A stretch of DNA of 64,000 nucleotides from Tetragonia tetragonoides (lineage: Eukaryota > Streptophyta > Magnoliopsida > Caryophyllales > Aizoaceae). The stretch is taken from contig CM076149.1 in the NCBI GenBank assembly GCA_038025085.1, positions 31,003,501 through 31,067,500 of the forward strand, read 5' to 3'. The number at the start of each line of letters is the position of its first letter. Within the stretch, counting starts at the first letter, position 1. The position numbers were made by a program, and so were the translations under genes. The notes under the pieces are model-generated. The model made no database searches. It had not been told where the DNA came from and saw only the letters and a program-made list of their open reading frames with translations. Below are positions 33,346 to 44,764 of the stretch, in pieces.

Positions 33346-35546
33346 TACATACCGGTAACTTTATTGTAAGACGGTTTTATACAAGCATATACATATGTAA
33401 AAAAAAAAAGGAAAAATTGCAAAAACGGTACCTGAGGTTTGAGCTAATTACAAAAAGGGTACCTCTGTTTTACCTAATAGCAATTAGTGTACTTATAGTT
33501 TGAATTCCGTTACAAACTTAGTGTTTTGCCAGACGGAGTTTAGTTTCCGTCCAAATTTTTCACGTGCTCATCATCACGTGCCATTTTTAAAGGGCCTTAA
33601 ATGGTAAAATTGGTAGTATAAATTTGTAAGATTGAAAAATAAAAGAAAAAAAAACCAATTTTCTAAAAAGAAATAATTGAGTAAAAATCATTTGCCAAAA
33701 TCAAAAACACTTATTTTCCATTACTGACTTCTATCTCTTCCTCTCTCTATCACGCTCAAAACCTAAACTAAAACCCCGCGAAGTCACTCCTTTCTCTTGC
33801 TCTCTCTATCACCTCAAAAATCAGTGATGTCTCTCAAAATTGTGTTTGTTAACCTGGAAATCTCTCTCCTCTAGTGTTAATTGGTCCTTTGGAAGTCATT
33901 TGAAGACCCGCAAAATCTGAATTGAAGAACCCTAGGGCAATGACGGTACGAAAATTTAGGGCTTTTTCTTCTGTTCAATTAATTGTTAATTGGTGACTTG
34001 ATTTGTGTTGAATATCGTAGAAATTGCATGATTTAGGGTTATTGTGGCAATGGTACCAGTTTACATGGCTTTTTCCTTTTGTTTACTATTACAGTACCTA
34101 CATGACTTGTTTAGTTTATGTAAGAATCCATCATTGTTACAGAATCTGCCTTGGTGAAGCTTTATTAGTGGTCTGCTTCATTGTAGTTCATTTTCTCATT
34201 AGCTATTGCTCATTGACGATTTTGTTAGTCTTCAACTTTTGGGATAGAAAATTGTTTTGCTTGTTTCTGTTTTGGTCTAGATGGGTACTGAAACAGTATA
34301 TGGAGATCTTATAACTTGTTCTCATATAGCTCATTACTAAGTTAGTTTCCTTTATCTTTCTTATAGTGAATTTTTTGTGGGAATTTCTCTTAGCAATGAT
34401 GTGTTATGCCACAAGTTTGGCTTTAGTCGACTTTCTCTTAGCAATCATTTGTTGTTCCTAGAGCTTTTATTTGCCATCTGGAGATAATCCAAAGGAGAAA
34501 ACATCAGTGTTAGTTTGCTCCATTGAACTGCCTCAATGTCATATTGTTAAAATTGATTTTTGGTGTCTTTTCTCTTCAGTAAAAGAGTAAAGACTTTCTC
34601 CTTTTCCTAGGCCAAGGAAGCTAATGGGAGGGAATTTTCTTTTTCCTTTTTAAAGTTTTTTTCCAACTTATTATATTGTGAAGTAGAAATAGAGGTTTAA
34701 GTTCTGGGTACATGGTCTGAAAGGTATCTGTGACCTTAGCTTATGCACTGAATAGGGGTTAAGATTTTATTTGATTCTGTACTGATCACACTTGCCACCT
34801 ATTTACCTTCTAGGAGATTTATGCATTTATGTGAAGATAAACTGAGATAATGAGTGAATAACTGTCACTCTAACTGTTTTTTGCTTTATTTAGCTATATT
34901 TGATTGGAAAATGATTGTATTTGTTATGTTTTTCATTATTTAACAGATTCATCATTTTAACTGTCACTATGGGGATCATGGATTTGATCAAATGAATGTG
35001 GAGAGTGATGAGTATTGTATTCTGCATTTAGTTATAGATATATGGATCCAAGCCCCAAAGCAGAATGTTTTAGAGCCTAAGAACCCATTAGTGAAGTGTA
35101 AAGTACCTGGGACTAGTGAGTTTATGGTTGTGGATTCTGATGAGAAGTTGAGGCTAATGTTTGACATGTATAGAGGGGATGAGGACATAGATTTGTACCT
35201 TGAGAAGAATGATCAACCCTCTGCACTTGTTGAAAGTGCAAGACCCTTGTTTGACCTACTAAAGGACAAGCCTGAATATGCTTCTAATTTTCAAACTCAA
35301 ACTAGGGACATGCCTACTGAAAATCCTGATGCTGATGGTTATGATTCAGACTGCTTTATTATAGAATCTGAGGAGGATTGTGATGATGGGGAGTATGGAT
35401 ACCAGGGGTATACGATACCAGATGATGATGAGCCAATTGGCAATTATTTTGGGGATGGTGGTGGTACTAGTTCCCAGCCTGATAATATGCCATTTGATGA
35501 GGATGAAGAACCTGTACCTTTAAGTGTAGAAATTCCACCAAATTTC

Positions 35547-35693
35547 CCTCCCAATGCCCCTTATTCACCTCCTAATGTCCCTTACTCACCTCCCAATGCT
35601 CCTTATTCACCTCCTAATGTTCCTTACTCACCTCCCAATGCCCCTTATTCACCTCCTAATGCCCCTTACTCACCTCCTAATGCCCCTTACTCA
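35547..35693 (+). repeat. Seven 21-bp coding repeats (PPN-A/V-PYS)
   Basis: Seven tandem copies of CCTCC[C/T]AATG[C/T][C/T]CCTTA[T/C]TCA, giving a heptad of PPNAPYS or PPNVPYS inside the transposase. The third-position changes alternate between units, which suggests expansion by a two-unit block. The frame break at 35721 lies just past the array. Confidence 0.9.
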
Positions 35694-38561
35694 CCTCCTA
35701 TCACCAAATCACCTCAGAATCCCCCCACATTCACCTCCTATTATCACACCCAGTGGAATAACCACAAGTCAAATACCAGCTGAAACACCCACCACCCCAC
35801 ATAAAACACCAACTCCTAAACAGTACAAAACTCCTAAAAAGCATGTTGCTACAAAAGGTAAGGCACAGAGAAAGGCTAGAAAGCTGTTTGAAATGGATGA
35901 GGAGGGTGATGATGATGATGTGTCAACTGATGATGAATGGGATCCTGATAATGAGGATGATGTGGCACCAAGTGAGAGTGAAAAAGAAGGGTGTGAAGAT
36001 GGTTCAGGAGATGAGGCAGAGGGTGAAATGTCTGATGTGTCAGATGATGAATGGGATGATGAGACTGCATATGTTTCTGAAAGTGAAGAAGAATCTCAAG
36101 TCCCCAAATATTTGAAAAATGGAAAGTGGTTTAGTACACAGGCCAATGGGAAGATTAAGTTGGAGGAGGGGATGATGTTTGATAACAAGAAAAGATTCTT
36201 GGATGTGTTGAGGTCATATGCCATCCAACAGGGATTTTGTTTGGATAGGCAAAGGAACATCAAATTCAAGTTTTGGGCACGGTGCAAGAAGGTGCAGCAG
36301 TCTGATGATGAAGAGGATCAAAGGGACAAGGCATCCCCCAAAAGTAAGAAGTTTTCACCATCTAAAGGAAAAAATTCAGTTGGCACAAAAAGCAAATCCC
36401 CTAAAAAGACAAAGAAGAAGCCCAATGCAAAAGAAAAAGGGAAGAAACAAGCTGCCACAAAAGACAAGTCCCCCAAAAAGACAAAGAGAAAGCTGTCTGC
36501 AAAAGAAAAAGGGAAAAAAAAGGTTGCAGATGATGAAGACCAGTGTCCATGGAGGATTTATGCATCTTTGTTACCTGATGGGATTACATACCAGATAAAG
36601 ACACTGAATGATGTGCACACATGCACCAGACTGGACAAGAACAGAAAAGCCTTGGCACCATGGATTGCAGATGTACTGGTTGAAGATTTCAAAGCAAACC
36701 CTGATTTGCAGATAAATGTGATGAAGGAGTTGTTGGCCCAAAAACATGGTGTAAGGGTAAAAAAGACTGCCCTATATAGAGCAAGATGTAGGCTCAAAGA
36801 TCTTTTTGAGGGTTCTCACAAGGCTTCTTATGAGAGACTTCCTACTTACATTAAGCTCATAATGGAGAGGATGCCAGAGTCAAAAACTGCTATCACTTGG
36901 ACCAAGACTGAAGATCCCAAAATTAACCCTCTTTTCAAAAAATTGTTCATCAGTCTTGATGCAATGAAAAAGGGATTTACAGCAGGATGCAGACCCTTCA
37001 TTGGAGTTGATGGGGCACACTTGAAGGGAAATTATGGAGGGGTGTTGCTGGTGGCATGTGCTTTAGATGCTGACAATGGAATTTTTCCCATTGCATATGG
37101 TGTGGTTGATAAAGAGACTAAAGAGAACTGGATGTTCTTTTTTCATCATCTGAAATACTTGGCTGATGAGGCAACTAGAAGGAACTGGGTAATTATTAGT
37201 GACAGGCAAAAGGTATGTTTGATCCACACTTGTTTTATGACCAATATTTTTTTTTGGTAAGTAATAAGAACTTGTATTACCAGAATATTACTAGGAAAAA
37301 CATTTTTACACCTTTAAACTTGTAAACCAGTTTCTGTCTACTTGCTTTGTTTTCTTAGGCATAACATAGCTAATTCTATTCTGTATTACATTCTGAAGCT
37401 GTCTAATCAGTACTTGCTGTCTCAGAATATGCTTCTCCCAAACTATTGCGTGCTTGCCATATACTGTAAACAAGGCCAAACATTCCTGCATACAGAACTG
37501 CTTATCCATGTATCTTCTGTTTATCTTCTGTTATCTTCTGTTTATCTTCTGTTATCTGCAAACATTCCTGGTATCTTCTGTTTATCCATGTACAGAGCTG
37601 CCCCAAGTGAGTAGTACTTATGACTAATATTTACTAACATGTGAATTGCATACTAAATTCATTCATTTGGTTTGTAGGGAATTGAAGAAGCACTTGATGA
37701 AATCCTGCCAGAAGTCACAAGAAGGATATGTGCCAGGCATTTGTATGCAACTTCAGAATTCAATGGCCTGGAGATCTCTTGAAATCCTACTTTTGGGTTG
37801 CTGCCAAAGCCCATAATGCTTACGTTTTCCACAAGGCAATGACAGCCATAAGAAAAGAGTCACAGGGTGCTTATGATTTCTTGATGGATGTGCCATTACA
37901 TATGTGGGCAAGACACAAGTTTGACACATCAGTGAAGGTGGGAGAGGTTACCAGCAACTTTGTGGAGTGTTTCAATGGGAAAGTAGTGGAGCTTAGGGGA
38001 AAGCCAATACTAACAATGCTAGAAGGGATTAGAAGAAGATGTATGAAAAAGATGTTTAAGAAAAGAAAGAATGCTCTGAAGTGGAAACATGATTTCTGCC
38101 CAAAAGTCAAGCAACTTTATGATTGGGCATGGGAGGATGGTTACTTTTGCATTCCACAACCTGCTGGAAGACAACTTTATGAAGTGAAGGATGGGAATTT
38201 GTATTTCAATGTGGACTTGAGGAATTGGAAATGTGACTGTCAAGCTTGGCAGAATTTGGGTATCCCTTGCAAGCATGCAGCAGCCGCAATAAGGAACCTT
38301 AGAGGGAAGATTGAGAACTATGTGCACCAATGCTACTCCAAAGAGACTTATTTGAAGATTTATGAAGGTGTCATACACCCAATTCCAGACTCATCCATGT
38401 GGATTGATGATAATGAAACAATACTAAATCCTCCTGAACTTTGTAGGAGAGCTGGAAGACCAAGGGTAAACAGAATCAAAGAAAAAGGAGAGCAAAGAAA
38501 GATGAAGAGATCAACTATAGTTCGTTGCTCAATATGCAAGGGCATTGGTCATAATAAGAGG

Positions 38562-39234
38562 TAGAGCTGTCAAAATTTGATCCGACCCGAAAACTCGACC
38601 CATACCGACCCGAAAAGTCTGGGTCATGAACAAAGAATTCCAACTCAAAACCCGATGCATACCGAACCCGAAAAACCGATATTTATTGGGTCAAACCCGA
38701 ACCCGCTCTGGGTCAACCCGTTGGGTTGGGACGTTCAAAATAAAACACATCAACATGAGAAAAATGGATGACAATTGACTTTATCATATCAAAATTTCTA
38801 ACATATCAGCTAACTTTGAGATTCATAATTTCATATTTCTCTTAAATAAGAGTTTTTCTATTACTTATGAAACGATTTTGACTAATTGTCATATTGGTAT
38901 GGATTTTGATACTTCTTTTGCATTAGTAAAAACCCAATAACAGGTGAAAACCTTACGAAATATTTTTCAAGTAGATTAGAACCATATCTTTTATGTCTAA
39001 TATTAATATAGTATGGCAATTTTTTATTTTAAAGCTGAAAATAAAATTAATTATGCAATTATAACCAAATTAAAAAAATAAGTGTTCAACCCGTTGGGTC
39101 GACCCGAACCCGAACACATTGGGTCATGAACAAGCTTTTCTCAACCCGAATATAAAACGACCCGACCTGTTAAATGACCTGACCGAAAGTGACCGGACCC
39201 GAACCCGACCTGACCGACCTGTTTGACACCTCTA
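38562..39234. mobile_element. hAT-type non-autonomous element nested in the transposase
   Basis: 673 bp with ends TAGAGCTGTCAAA and (inverted) TAGAGGTGTCAAA, flanked by a perfect 8-bp duplication, ATAAGAGG, at 38554-38561 and 39235-39242. The 8-bp duplication and ends fit hAT elements. Both ends carry many GACCCG/CGGGTC words that could pair as a long hairpin; the middle is AT-rich. No transposase. It interrupts the zinc knuckle between His-Asn-Lys-Arg and Gly-Cys. Confidence 0.9.
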
Positions 39235-39925
39235 ATAAGAGGGGATGTCAGGGTGGTGAAAAAAAGAAGAAAGGTGACAAAAAAAAAGAAGTCCACTGCT
39301 GTAGAGGTAGATCAGTCTGGTGAGGTCATTGAGCAACTTGGAAAGAAGAGGAAGACACCTGTTACCAAACCTAAAGGGAGGCCAAAGAAAAAGTTTGTTG
39401 CAGAGACTTCTACCCAAATAATTGATCCAGGTCCTTCACAACCAGGTTGTGTAGCCCAAGACTGATTGTTTGCATGCTAGGTATCTTAGTTTGGTTAGGT
39501 GTTTTGTGCTGATGTTATGCATATTTTACACCTTCTGAGATCAGTTTTACTTGTTATTTATTTGGATTTGTAGTTTGTTTGGTTGGGTGTTTTGTGCTGA
39601 TCTTATGCATAATTTGACCTTTTGAGATCAGTTTGGTGGGCACATGGGGAAGTTATTTTGGAAATTCAGTTACATGATATTTACATGAAACTGTATAGGT
39701 CAGTCTGTGCCTTTGTGGCACATTTTAGGAGATAAATACTCCTTTTTTGGCAGTCATTTATGATGTATATGCAAGCAATGACTGAAATGAATGATGAGAA
39801 GGCAGTTTAGCAAATTGTGTCATGTTGCAACACCTTTTACTTTCTTTGCATTCCTGATTGTTACATTACATTGCAGTAGCACTGTTACATTTTTTTTTTT
39901 GCTAGTCAGTAGCACTGTTACATGG

Positions 39926-40258
39926 TTATTTCTTGAAATACAGAATTATAAGCATGAAAATAATGAAGTGAAAAAGCTTCATGAGCTGCTTCATCATCTT
40001 CTTCGTGAGCATGTTGTCTACTGTTGCATCTCCTCCCATGACAGCTTGTACAACTTGAATGATTTCCCTTCCCCCTTCTTCTGTTTCAAATGGATTCCAC
40101 CACATGAAGTAGCCACAGATCCTACACTTATAGTACAACTTGCCTTTGTTGTTCCCATTGCCACATATCTTCACATCTGTCTTCAAGTCACAATTGGGGC
40201 ATAACTTCTTGTTAAACTTCAAACTTTGGATGAAAGCCCTTGCAATTGTTCTTTCCAT
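39926..40258 (-). CDS. GRF-type zinc-finger protein carried by the MULE
   Basis: 110 aa, read toward the transposase gene. It begins MERTIARAFIQSLKF. Residues 20-54 match the GRF zinc finger: CPNC at 20-23, then YYKCRICGYFMWW with Cys at 45 and 48 and aromatic residues after. The tail (about 65-110) is amphipathic, then hydrophobic (FHFIIFMLIILYF), so it could be a C-terminal membrane anchor. The frame is intact although the neighbouring transposase is broken. GRF fingers occur in nucleases and topoisomerases and bind nucleic acid; small plant GRF proteins of this shape are common. The position between transposase and right TIR, on the opposite strand, parallels mudrB of MuDR. A function in transposition is inference. 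Confidence 0.75.
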   Translation of the reverse strand: MERTIARAFIQSLKFNKKLCPNCDLKTDVKICGNGNNKGKLYYKCRICGYFMWWNPFETEEGGREIIQVVQAVMGGDATVDNMLTKKMMKQLMKLFHFIIFMLIILYFKK

Positions 40259-40477
40259 TTTTCGTGTTTGTATAAATAACAGAAAGTTGTAGTATTGTTT
40301 TGGGGATTTTTGGATGTGGTGTGAGAGTTATAAGGATTTTTGGGGGGTTTTTGTGGCGGATTTTTTTAGGTTATCTTAGGTTTTCTGCATTTTTTGGAAT
40401 TTTTTGTATTTAAATTGGATTGTTTGATGAGCTTTTGGAAGTAGTTTTTGATCTCCAGGATTTATTTTGGAATTTTC

Positions 40478-40508
<31 letters not shown>

Positions 40509-41304
40509 GTATTTTTGATATATGGCTAAACATTGAAAAAACTGAGAGAGATTGGTGAAGTGTTTATCAGGAAAGACAATTTATAAAGAGGAGACAATTT
40601 TTTTTTGACCGTTACCCCTTTTGAATTTGGGCCTTTGATGAGTATTTGATCAAATCACAGCCATTAATCTTGTAGCCGTTGAAATACGAACGTTGGGCAA
40701 TAAAGCATCAAAAGCATAAGGGCATTAAAGTCTTCTCACCTATTAAGTTAGCACGTGATGATGAGCATGTGGGAAATTTGGACGGAAACTAAACTCCGTC
40801 TAGAAAAACACTGAGTTTGTGACGGAATTCAAACTATAGATACCCTAATTGCTATTAGGTAAAACAAAAGTATCATTTCTGTAATTAGCTCAAACCTCAG
40901 ATACTGTTTTTGCAATTTTTCCAAAAAAAAAATATTGAAAATCATGATGAGCAAATCCCCCTAGTTGCCCTTCCCTAGTACTTTGATCCCATAGATCGCG
41001 GTGTGTGCGACTAGCCGACTACTATTCCATGTGTGCATACATGACGCGTTAAGCATTCGGTTTCATTACACTAGAAGCATTCCCTTTGGCGTATCAATAA
41101 ATAAAGAACCTCAATTCCCTTTCATTTCCCTTTTCAATTTCAACGTCCAAAAGAAATCAAATCACAAAAAAATAACCATAAATAAATATAGAATATAATC
41201 AATAAATAAAGAAATAAATAAATAAATAAAAATGGGTCGGTGTAATTTCCAGTTCTTGGTCCAGAGAGGGGCCAGAAATCACCAGCCAGTGGGTAGATCT
41301 TACA

Positions 41305-42377
41305 ATATAAATACCCACATACACCCCCGCCCTTGTACACTTTTCAGACATTTCATTTTTCTCTCTCCAATTTTTTCTCTTAACAGTCAACTAAACTCTT
41401 CACAAGTTCACCAGGTACAATTTTACTCTATTGATCTATTGTTATTTATAAGACTTATTTTGTTTACTCATTTTGCTGCATTGTTTTGCTTTTTCTGTAT
41501 GTTCTTGAATTTTACTTGTTGCTTAGCATTTTGGGTTTGATCTGCTGGATCTTTTTTGTTTTCTGAGCTTGTTTGTTTGAGTTTTTAATTTGTGGGTATT
41601 GTAGATCTACTGTGATTCTATGGTGGGTACTTTGTAGTTTATTTAAATAGTCTCTGATTAAGCAAAGCTCAAATCCAATTTGGATCTGTTAAAAATCCAT
41701 GATTTTTGATTGATTGCTGTTGATCTGCTAATTGGGTTATTGGGTTTTGACTAAATTCTTGGTTTCTTGGATCTAATTGATGCTGATCTGGTACTGGGGT
41801 ATTGTTATTATTGTGGGTTGTTCTTGATATCAGCATTTCTTCTCTGTTCTTTTGAATTTACTGATTTTTGATGGAAATTTAATTCAAATTGAAGTTGAGT
41901 GTCCTTAGGCATGTGTAATTGGTACTGATCTGTACCGTTACTACTTGTATTTGATCTTTATTTGAGCAAAAGGGATTAGTAACATTCTAGAATTATAGCA
42001 TCTGTGATATAGCTGAAGTGAGTTGGATTCTGTTAATGTTTGTTAACTTGGATCAAATGGCTAAGATCTGTTTAACCCTGGTTCTGATTAGCTTAGTGTT
42101 CTTTTAGCTAGATTTAAGGTAAACGTTGATTTAAAGTTACTTGGATCTGTCAAATTTTTGGAAAAAGTTGGAATACGTGTTTGGTCAGATTAGAACTTTA
42201 CATGTCAGTATGGGATTGATGAAACTGGATCCATGATGTATTTGTTATGAAACTCACAGTACATATTTATTTGAAAAGAAAAACTTGTGGATCTCTTTTA
42301 AGCATGGCTCACCTACCAGGCTACCAAATTGAATATTCCCATGCATGAACTTTTTTTTCACCTCTATTTTCTTGTAG
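41305..42377 (+). promoter_or_regulatory. UGD promoter (TATA) and leader intron
   Basis: TATA box ATATAAATA at 41305-41313; the start of transcription is expected near 41340. A leader intron is predicted from GTACAA at 41415 to CTTGTAG at 42377 (963 bp), leaving 13 bp of leader before the ATG. T-rich intron sequence and a leader intron in this position are usual for plant UGD genes and often raise expression. 40933-41304 otherwise shows only A-rich simple sequence. Confidence 0.7.
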
Positions 42378-42390
42378 GTGGAAAGTCATT

Positions 42391-43833
42391 ATGGTGAAGA
42401 TTTGCTGCATTGGAGCTGGTTATGTTGGTGGCCCTACCATGGCAGTTATAGCAGTGAAATGCCCAAAAGTGGAAGTCGTGGTCGTTGATATCTCTGTCTC
42501 TCGAATCAACGCATGGAACAGCGATCAACTCCCCATCTACGAGCCTGGCCTGGAGGATGTTGTGAAGCAGTGCCGTGGCAGGAACCTTTTTTTCAGCAGT
42601 GATGTGGAGAAGCATGTAGCTGAGGCTGATATTATCTTTGTCTCTGTCAACACCCCTACCAAAACTCGGGGTCTTGGAGCAGGAAAAGCTGCTGATTTGA
42701 CCTACTGGGAGAGTGCAGCCCGTATGATTGCTGATGTTGCAACGTCCGACAAAATCGTTGTTGAGAAATCAACCGTCCCAGTCAAAACTGCTGAAGCAAT
42801 CGAAAAGATTTTGACCCACAACTCCAAAGGGATCAACTACCAGATCCTTTCGAATCCTGAGTTCCTTGCTGAAGGTACTGCAATCCAGGACCTATTCAAC
42901 CCGGACAGAGTCCTCATCGGAGGTAGGGAAACTCCAGAAGGTCAGAAGGCAATTCAAGCATTGAAGGATATCTATGCGCAATGGGTTCCCGAAGACCAGA
43001 TCCTAACCACCAATCTTTGGTCAGCTGAGCTCTCAAAGCTCGCTGCCAATGCCTTTCTGGCACAGAGGATATCGTCAGTCAATGCCATGTCTGCCCTCTG
43101 TGAGGCTACTGGAGCTGATGTTACTCAAGTCGCGTATGCTGTTGGCAAGGACAGCAGGATTGGGCCTAAGTTCTTGAATGCTAGTGTCGGTTTTGGAGGC
43201 TCTTGCTTCCAGAAGGATATTTTGAATCTGGTTTACATTTGTGAATGCAACGGCCTTCCTGAGGTGGCCGAGTACTGGAAACAGGTGATCAAGATCAATG
43301 ATTACCAGAAGAACCGTTTCGTGAACAGGGTTGTTTCCTCCATGTTCAACACTGTTTCAAGCAAGAAGATCGCTGTTCTTGGATTCGCATTCAAGAAAGA
43401 CACTGGTGACACTAGGGAGACACCAGCCATTGACGTTTGCAATGGCTTGCTAGGCGACAAGGCAATGGTGAGTATCTATGATCCCCAAGTGACCGAGGAC
43501 CAGATCCAGAGGGACCTGACCATGAACAAGTTTGACTGGGACCACCCCATTCACCTCCAGCCATCAAGCCCCACCACTCTGAAGCAAGTGAGCGTGGTTT
43601 GGGATGCGTATGCGGCCACCAAAGATGCCCATGGTATCTGCATTCTGACCGAGTGGGATGAGTTTAAGAACCTCGATTACCAGAGGATTTTCGACAACAT
43701 GCAGAAGCCAGCTTTCGTGTTTGATGGCAGGAACGTTATCAATGCCGACAAGCTGAGGGAGATCGGGTTCATCGTGTACTCCATCGGTAAGCCTCTAGAC
43801 CAATGGCTAAAGGACATGCCTGCAGTGGCTTAG
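42391..43833 (+). CDS. UGD: UDP-glucose 6-dehydrogenase
   Basis: 480 aa in a single uninterrupted coding exon, the normal length for plant UGD. It oxidises UDP-glucose to UDP-glucuronate with two NAD+, in the cytosol, feeding synthesis of UDP-xylose, UDP-arabinose, UDP-galacturonate and apiose for pectin and hemicellulose. The N-terminal Rossmann motif is [10 protein letters not shown] (7-16). [15 protein letters not shown] and [13 protein letters not shown] are family signatures, and the catalytic Cys is at about 272 in [10 protein letters not shown]. The C-terminal UDP-binding domain contains [14 protein letters not shown] and ends WLKDMPAVA. The start is the first ATG after the leader intron. 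GC content is higher than in its flanks, as expected for a highly expressed gene. No oddities seen. Confidence 0.98.
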   Translation: MVKICCIGAGYVGGPTMAVIAVKCPKVEVVVVDISVSRINAWNSDQLPIYEPGLEDVVKQCRGRNLFFSSDVEKHVAEADIIFVSVNTPTKTRGLGAGKAADLTYWESAARMIADVATSDKIVVEKSTVPVKTAEAIEKILTHNSKGINYQILSNPEFLAEGTAIQDLFNPDRVLIGGRETPEGQKAIQALKDIYAQWVPEDQILTTNLWSAELSKLAANAFLAQRISSVNAMSALCEATGADVTQVAYAVGKDSRIGPKFLNASVGFGGSCFQKDILNLVYICECNGLPEVAEYWKQVIKINDYQKNRFVNRVVSSMFNTVSSKKIAVLGFAFKKDTGDTRETPAIDVCNGLLGDKAMVSIYDPQVTEDQIQRDLTMNKFDWDHPIHLQPSSPTTLKQVSVVWDAYAATKDAHGICILTEWDEFKNLDYQRIFDNMQKPAFVFDGRNVINADKLREIGFIVYSIGKPLDQWLKDMPAVA

Positions 43834-44279
43834 AGTCTGCAGTCTAGCTGGAGTTCTAGCAGTTCAAGCAGGGGATCAGATTTGAGAATTCATCAGGATA
43901 CAATTCAGTCTCATTCATTAATCTTTACTGCTTTTTAAACTTTTTAACTTGAATTTTGTTTTCTATTAATTTTTTTTATTTTCTTATGTTCCCCTGCTCC
44001 CCCCATCCACCCAAAAAAAGCGCACCAATTGGGACTTGGTTGTGGCTCGAACTGTATGCGTGATGTGATAGTCCTGATTGTTGCTTTCTTTGTTAGCAAA
44101 GGTGTATCCCAATATTCTTGGTTTACTGTAATTTTTGTGTCAATTGAAAATGAAATAATTACTAGATTTTCAGATTTGTAATGATGTTGCTTTCTTTTTC
44201 TTTTATTTTGTCCCTTTTGTGTGTAAAGGGAAATAACTAAGGTATAGTTGATCTAATATCATTACAAATCCCTCAATTT
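43834..44279 (+). other. UGD 3' UTR and downstream spacer
   Basis: T-rich 3' UTR. AATGAAATAATT near 44150 could be a poly(A) signal. No other feature. Confidence 0.55.
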
Positions 44280-44438
44280 TAGACTTGTCAAACGCGTTGA
44301 CCTAATGAATTTCGTGTTTGGGTTATTTTTAGCCGGGTTGGTTATAAGTTGATTTTTAGGTCAAATTCACTTTTTAGTTTCCTTTTCCGATTGTAAACGG
44401 GTTCAGGACGGAAAAAAATGTAGATTTTGACAGCTCTA
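44280..44438. mobile_element. Short hAT-like MITE
   Basis: Ends TAGACTTGTCAAA and (inverted) TAGAGCTGTCAAA, like the element at 38562. The flanking 8-mers CTCAATTT and CTTAATTC match at 6 of 8, consistent with an old 8-bp duplication. 159 bp, non-coding. Confidence 0.6.
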
Positions 44439-44460
44439 CTTAATTCCAAATCATGCTTTA

Positions 44461-44761
44461 GGCTTTGTTTGATTCACCTGAACTGAACTGATCTGATCTG
44501 AACTGAACTGATCTGAACTTAATTGATTTTTTGAACTTGACCGTTAACCATTTAAATTCGTTCAAACATAGTCAATATTGGACTCATTTGAAAGTATGCT
44601 TTGAGATCTTTCCGATGACATAATTTTCATCATGAAATTATTTCGGAATGAAAAGTTATATGAGTAATAAAGTTACACATGAACTGAACTGGACTGAACT
44701 GAACTGGACTTAACTGAACTGGACTGAATTTGAGTAAAATTAAGGTGAATCAAACAGAGCC
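44461..44761. mobile_element. Tourist-like (PIF/Harbinger) MITE, copy 1
   Basis: 301 bp, ends GGCTTTGTTTGATTCACCT and (inverted) GGCTCTGTTTGATTCACCT, flanked by TTA at 44458-44460 and 44762-44764. Subterminal CTGAACTGAA repeats lie at both ends. A relative lies at 52657-52900. Confidence 0.85.
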
Positions 44762-44764
44762 TTA

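Larger units (their letters stand above)
33940..39465 (+). pseudogene. MURA-type transposase of the MULE (broken)
   Basis: The likely structure is a two-codon exon 1 (33940-33945, ATG ACG then GTACGA), exon 2 34947-37212 and exon 3 37678-39465 with the hAT insert inside. Exon 2 has the MuDR N-terminal region, acidic stretches, seven PPN[A/V]PYS repeats, a basic K-rich part, and the MULE domain: FIGVDGAHLKGNYGGVLLVA holds the first Asp and NWVIISDRQK the second. Exon 3 has NFVECFNGKVVELRG and the SWIM finger CDCQAWQNLGIPCKH. The CCHC knuckle (CSICKGIGH...) is split by the insert and resumes with GC at 39243. Frame breaks: one extra C in a C-run at 35721-35726, one A short near 37749, and one in the A-run at about 39280. 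The product would bind the TIRs and cut and paste the element. Confidence 0.85.
33410..40922 (+). mobile_element. Full-length MULE (Mutator-like DNA transposon), 7.5 kb
   Basis: Terminal inverted repeats of 172 bp: 33410-33581 and the complement of 40751-40922, both starting GGAAAAATTGCAAAAAC, with roughly 85-90% identity by eye. Each end is flanked by an A-run (33399-33409 and 40923-40932), which fits a 9-bp A-only target duplication. It contains a MURA transposase gene on + and a convergent GRF zinc-finger gene on -. A hAT-type element is nested at 38562-39234. Both TIRs hold the outward ends for the two genes, as in maize MuDR. The transposase has frame breaks, so this copy is probably no longer autonomous. 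Confidence 0.9.
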
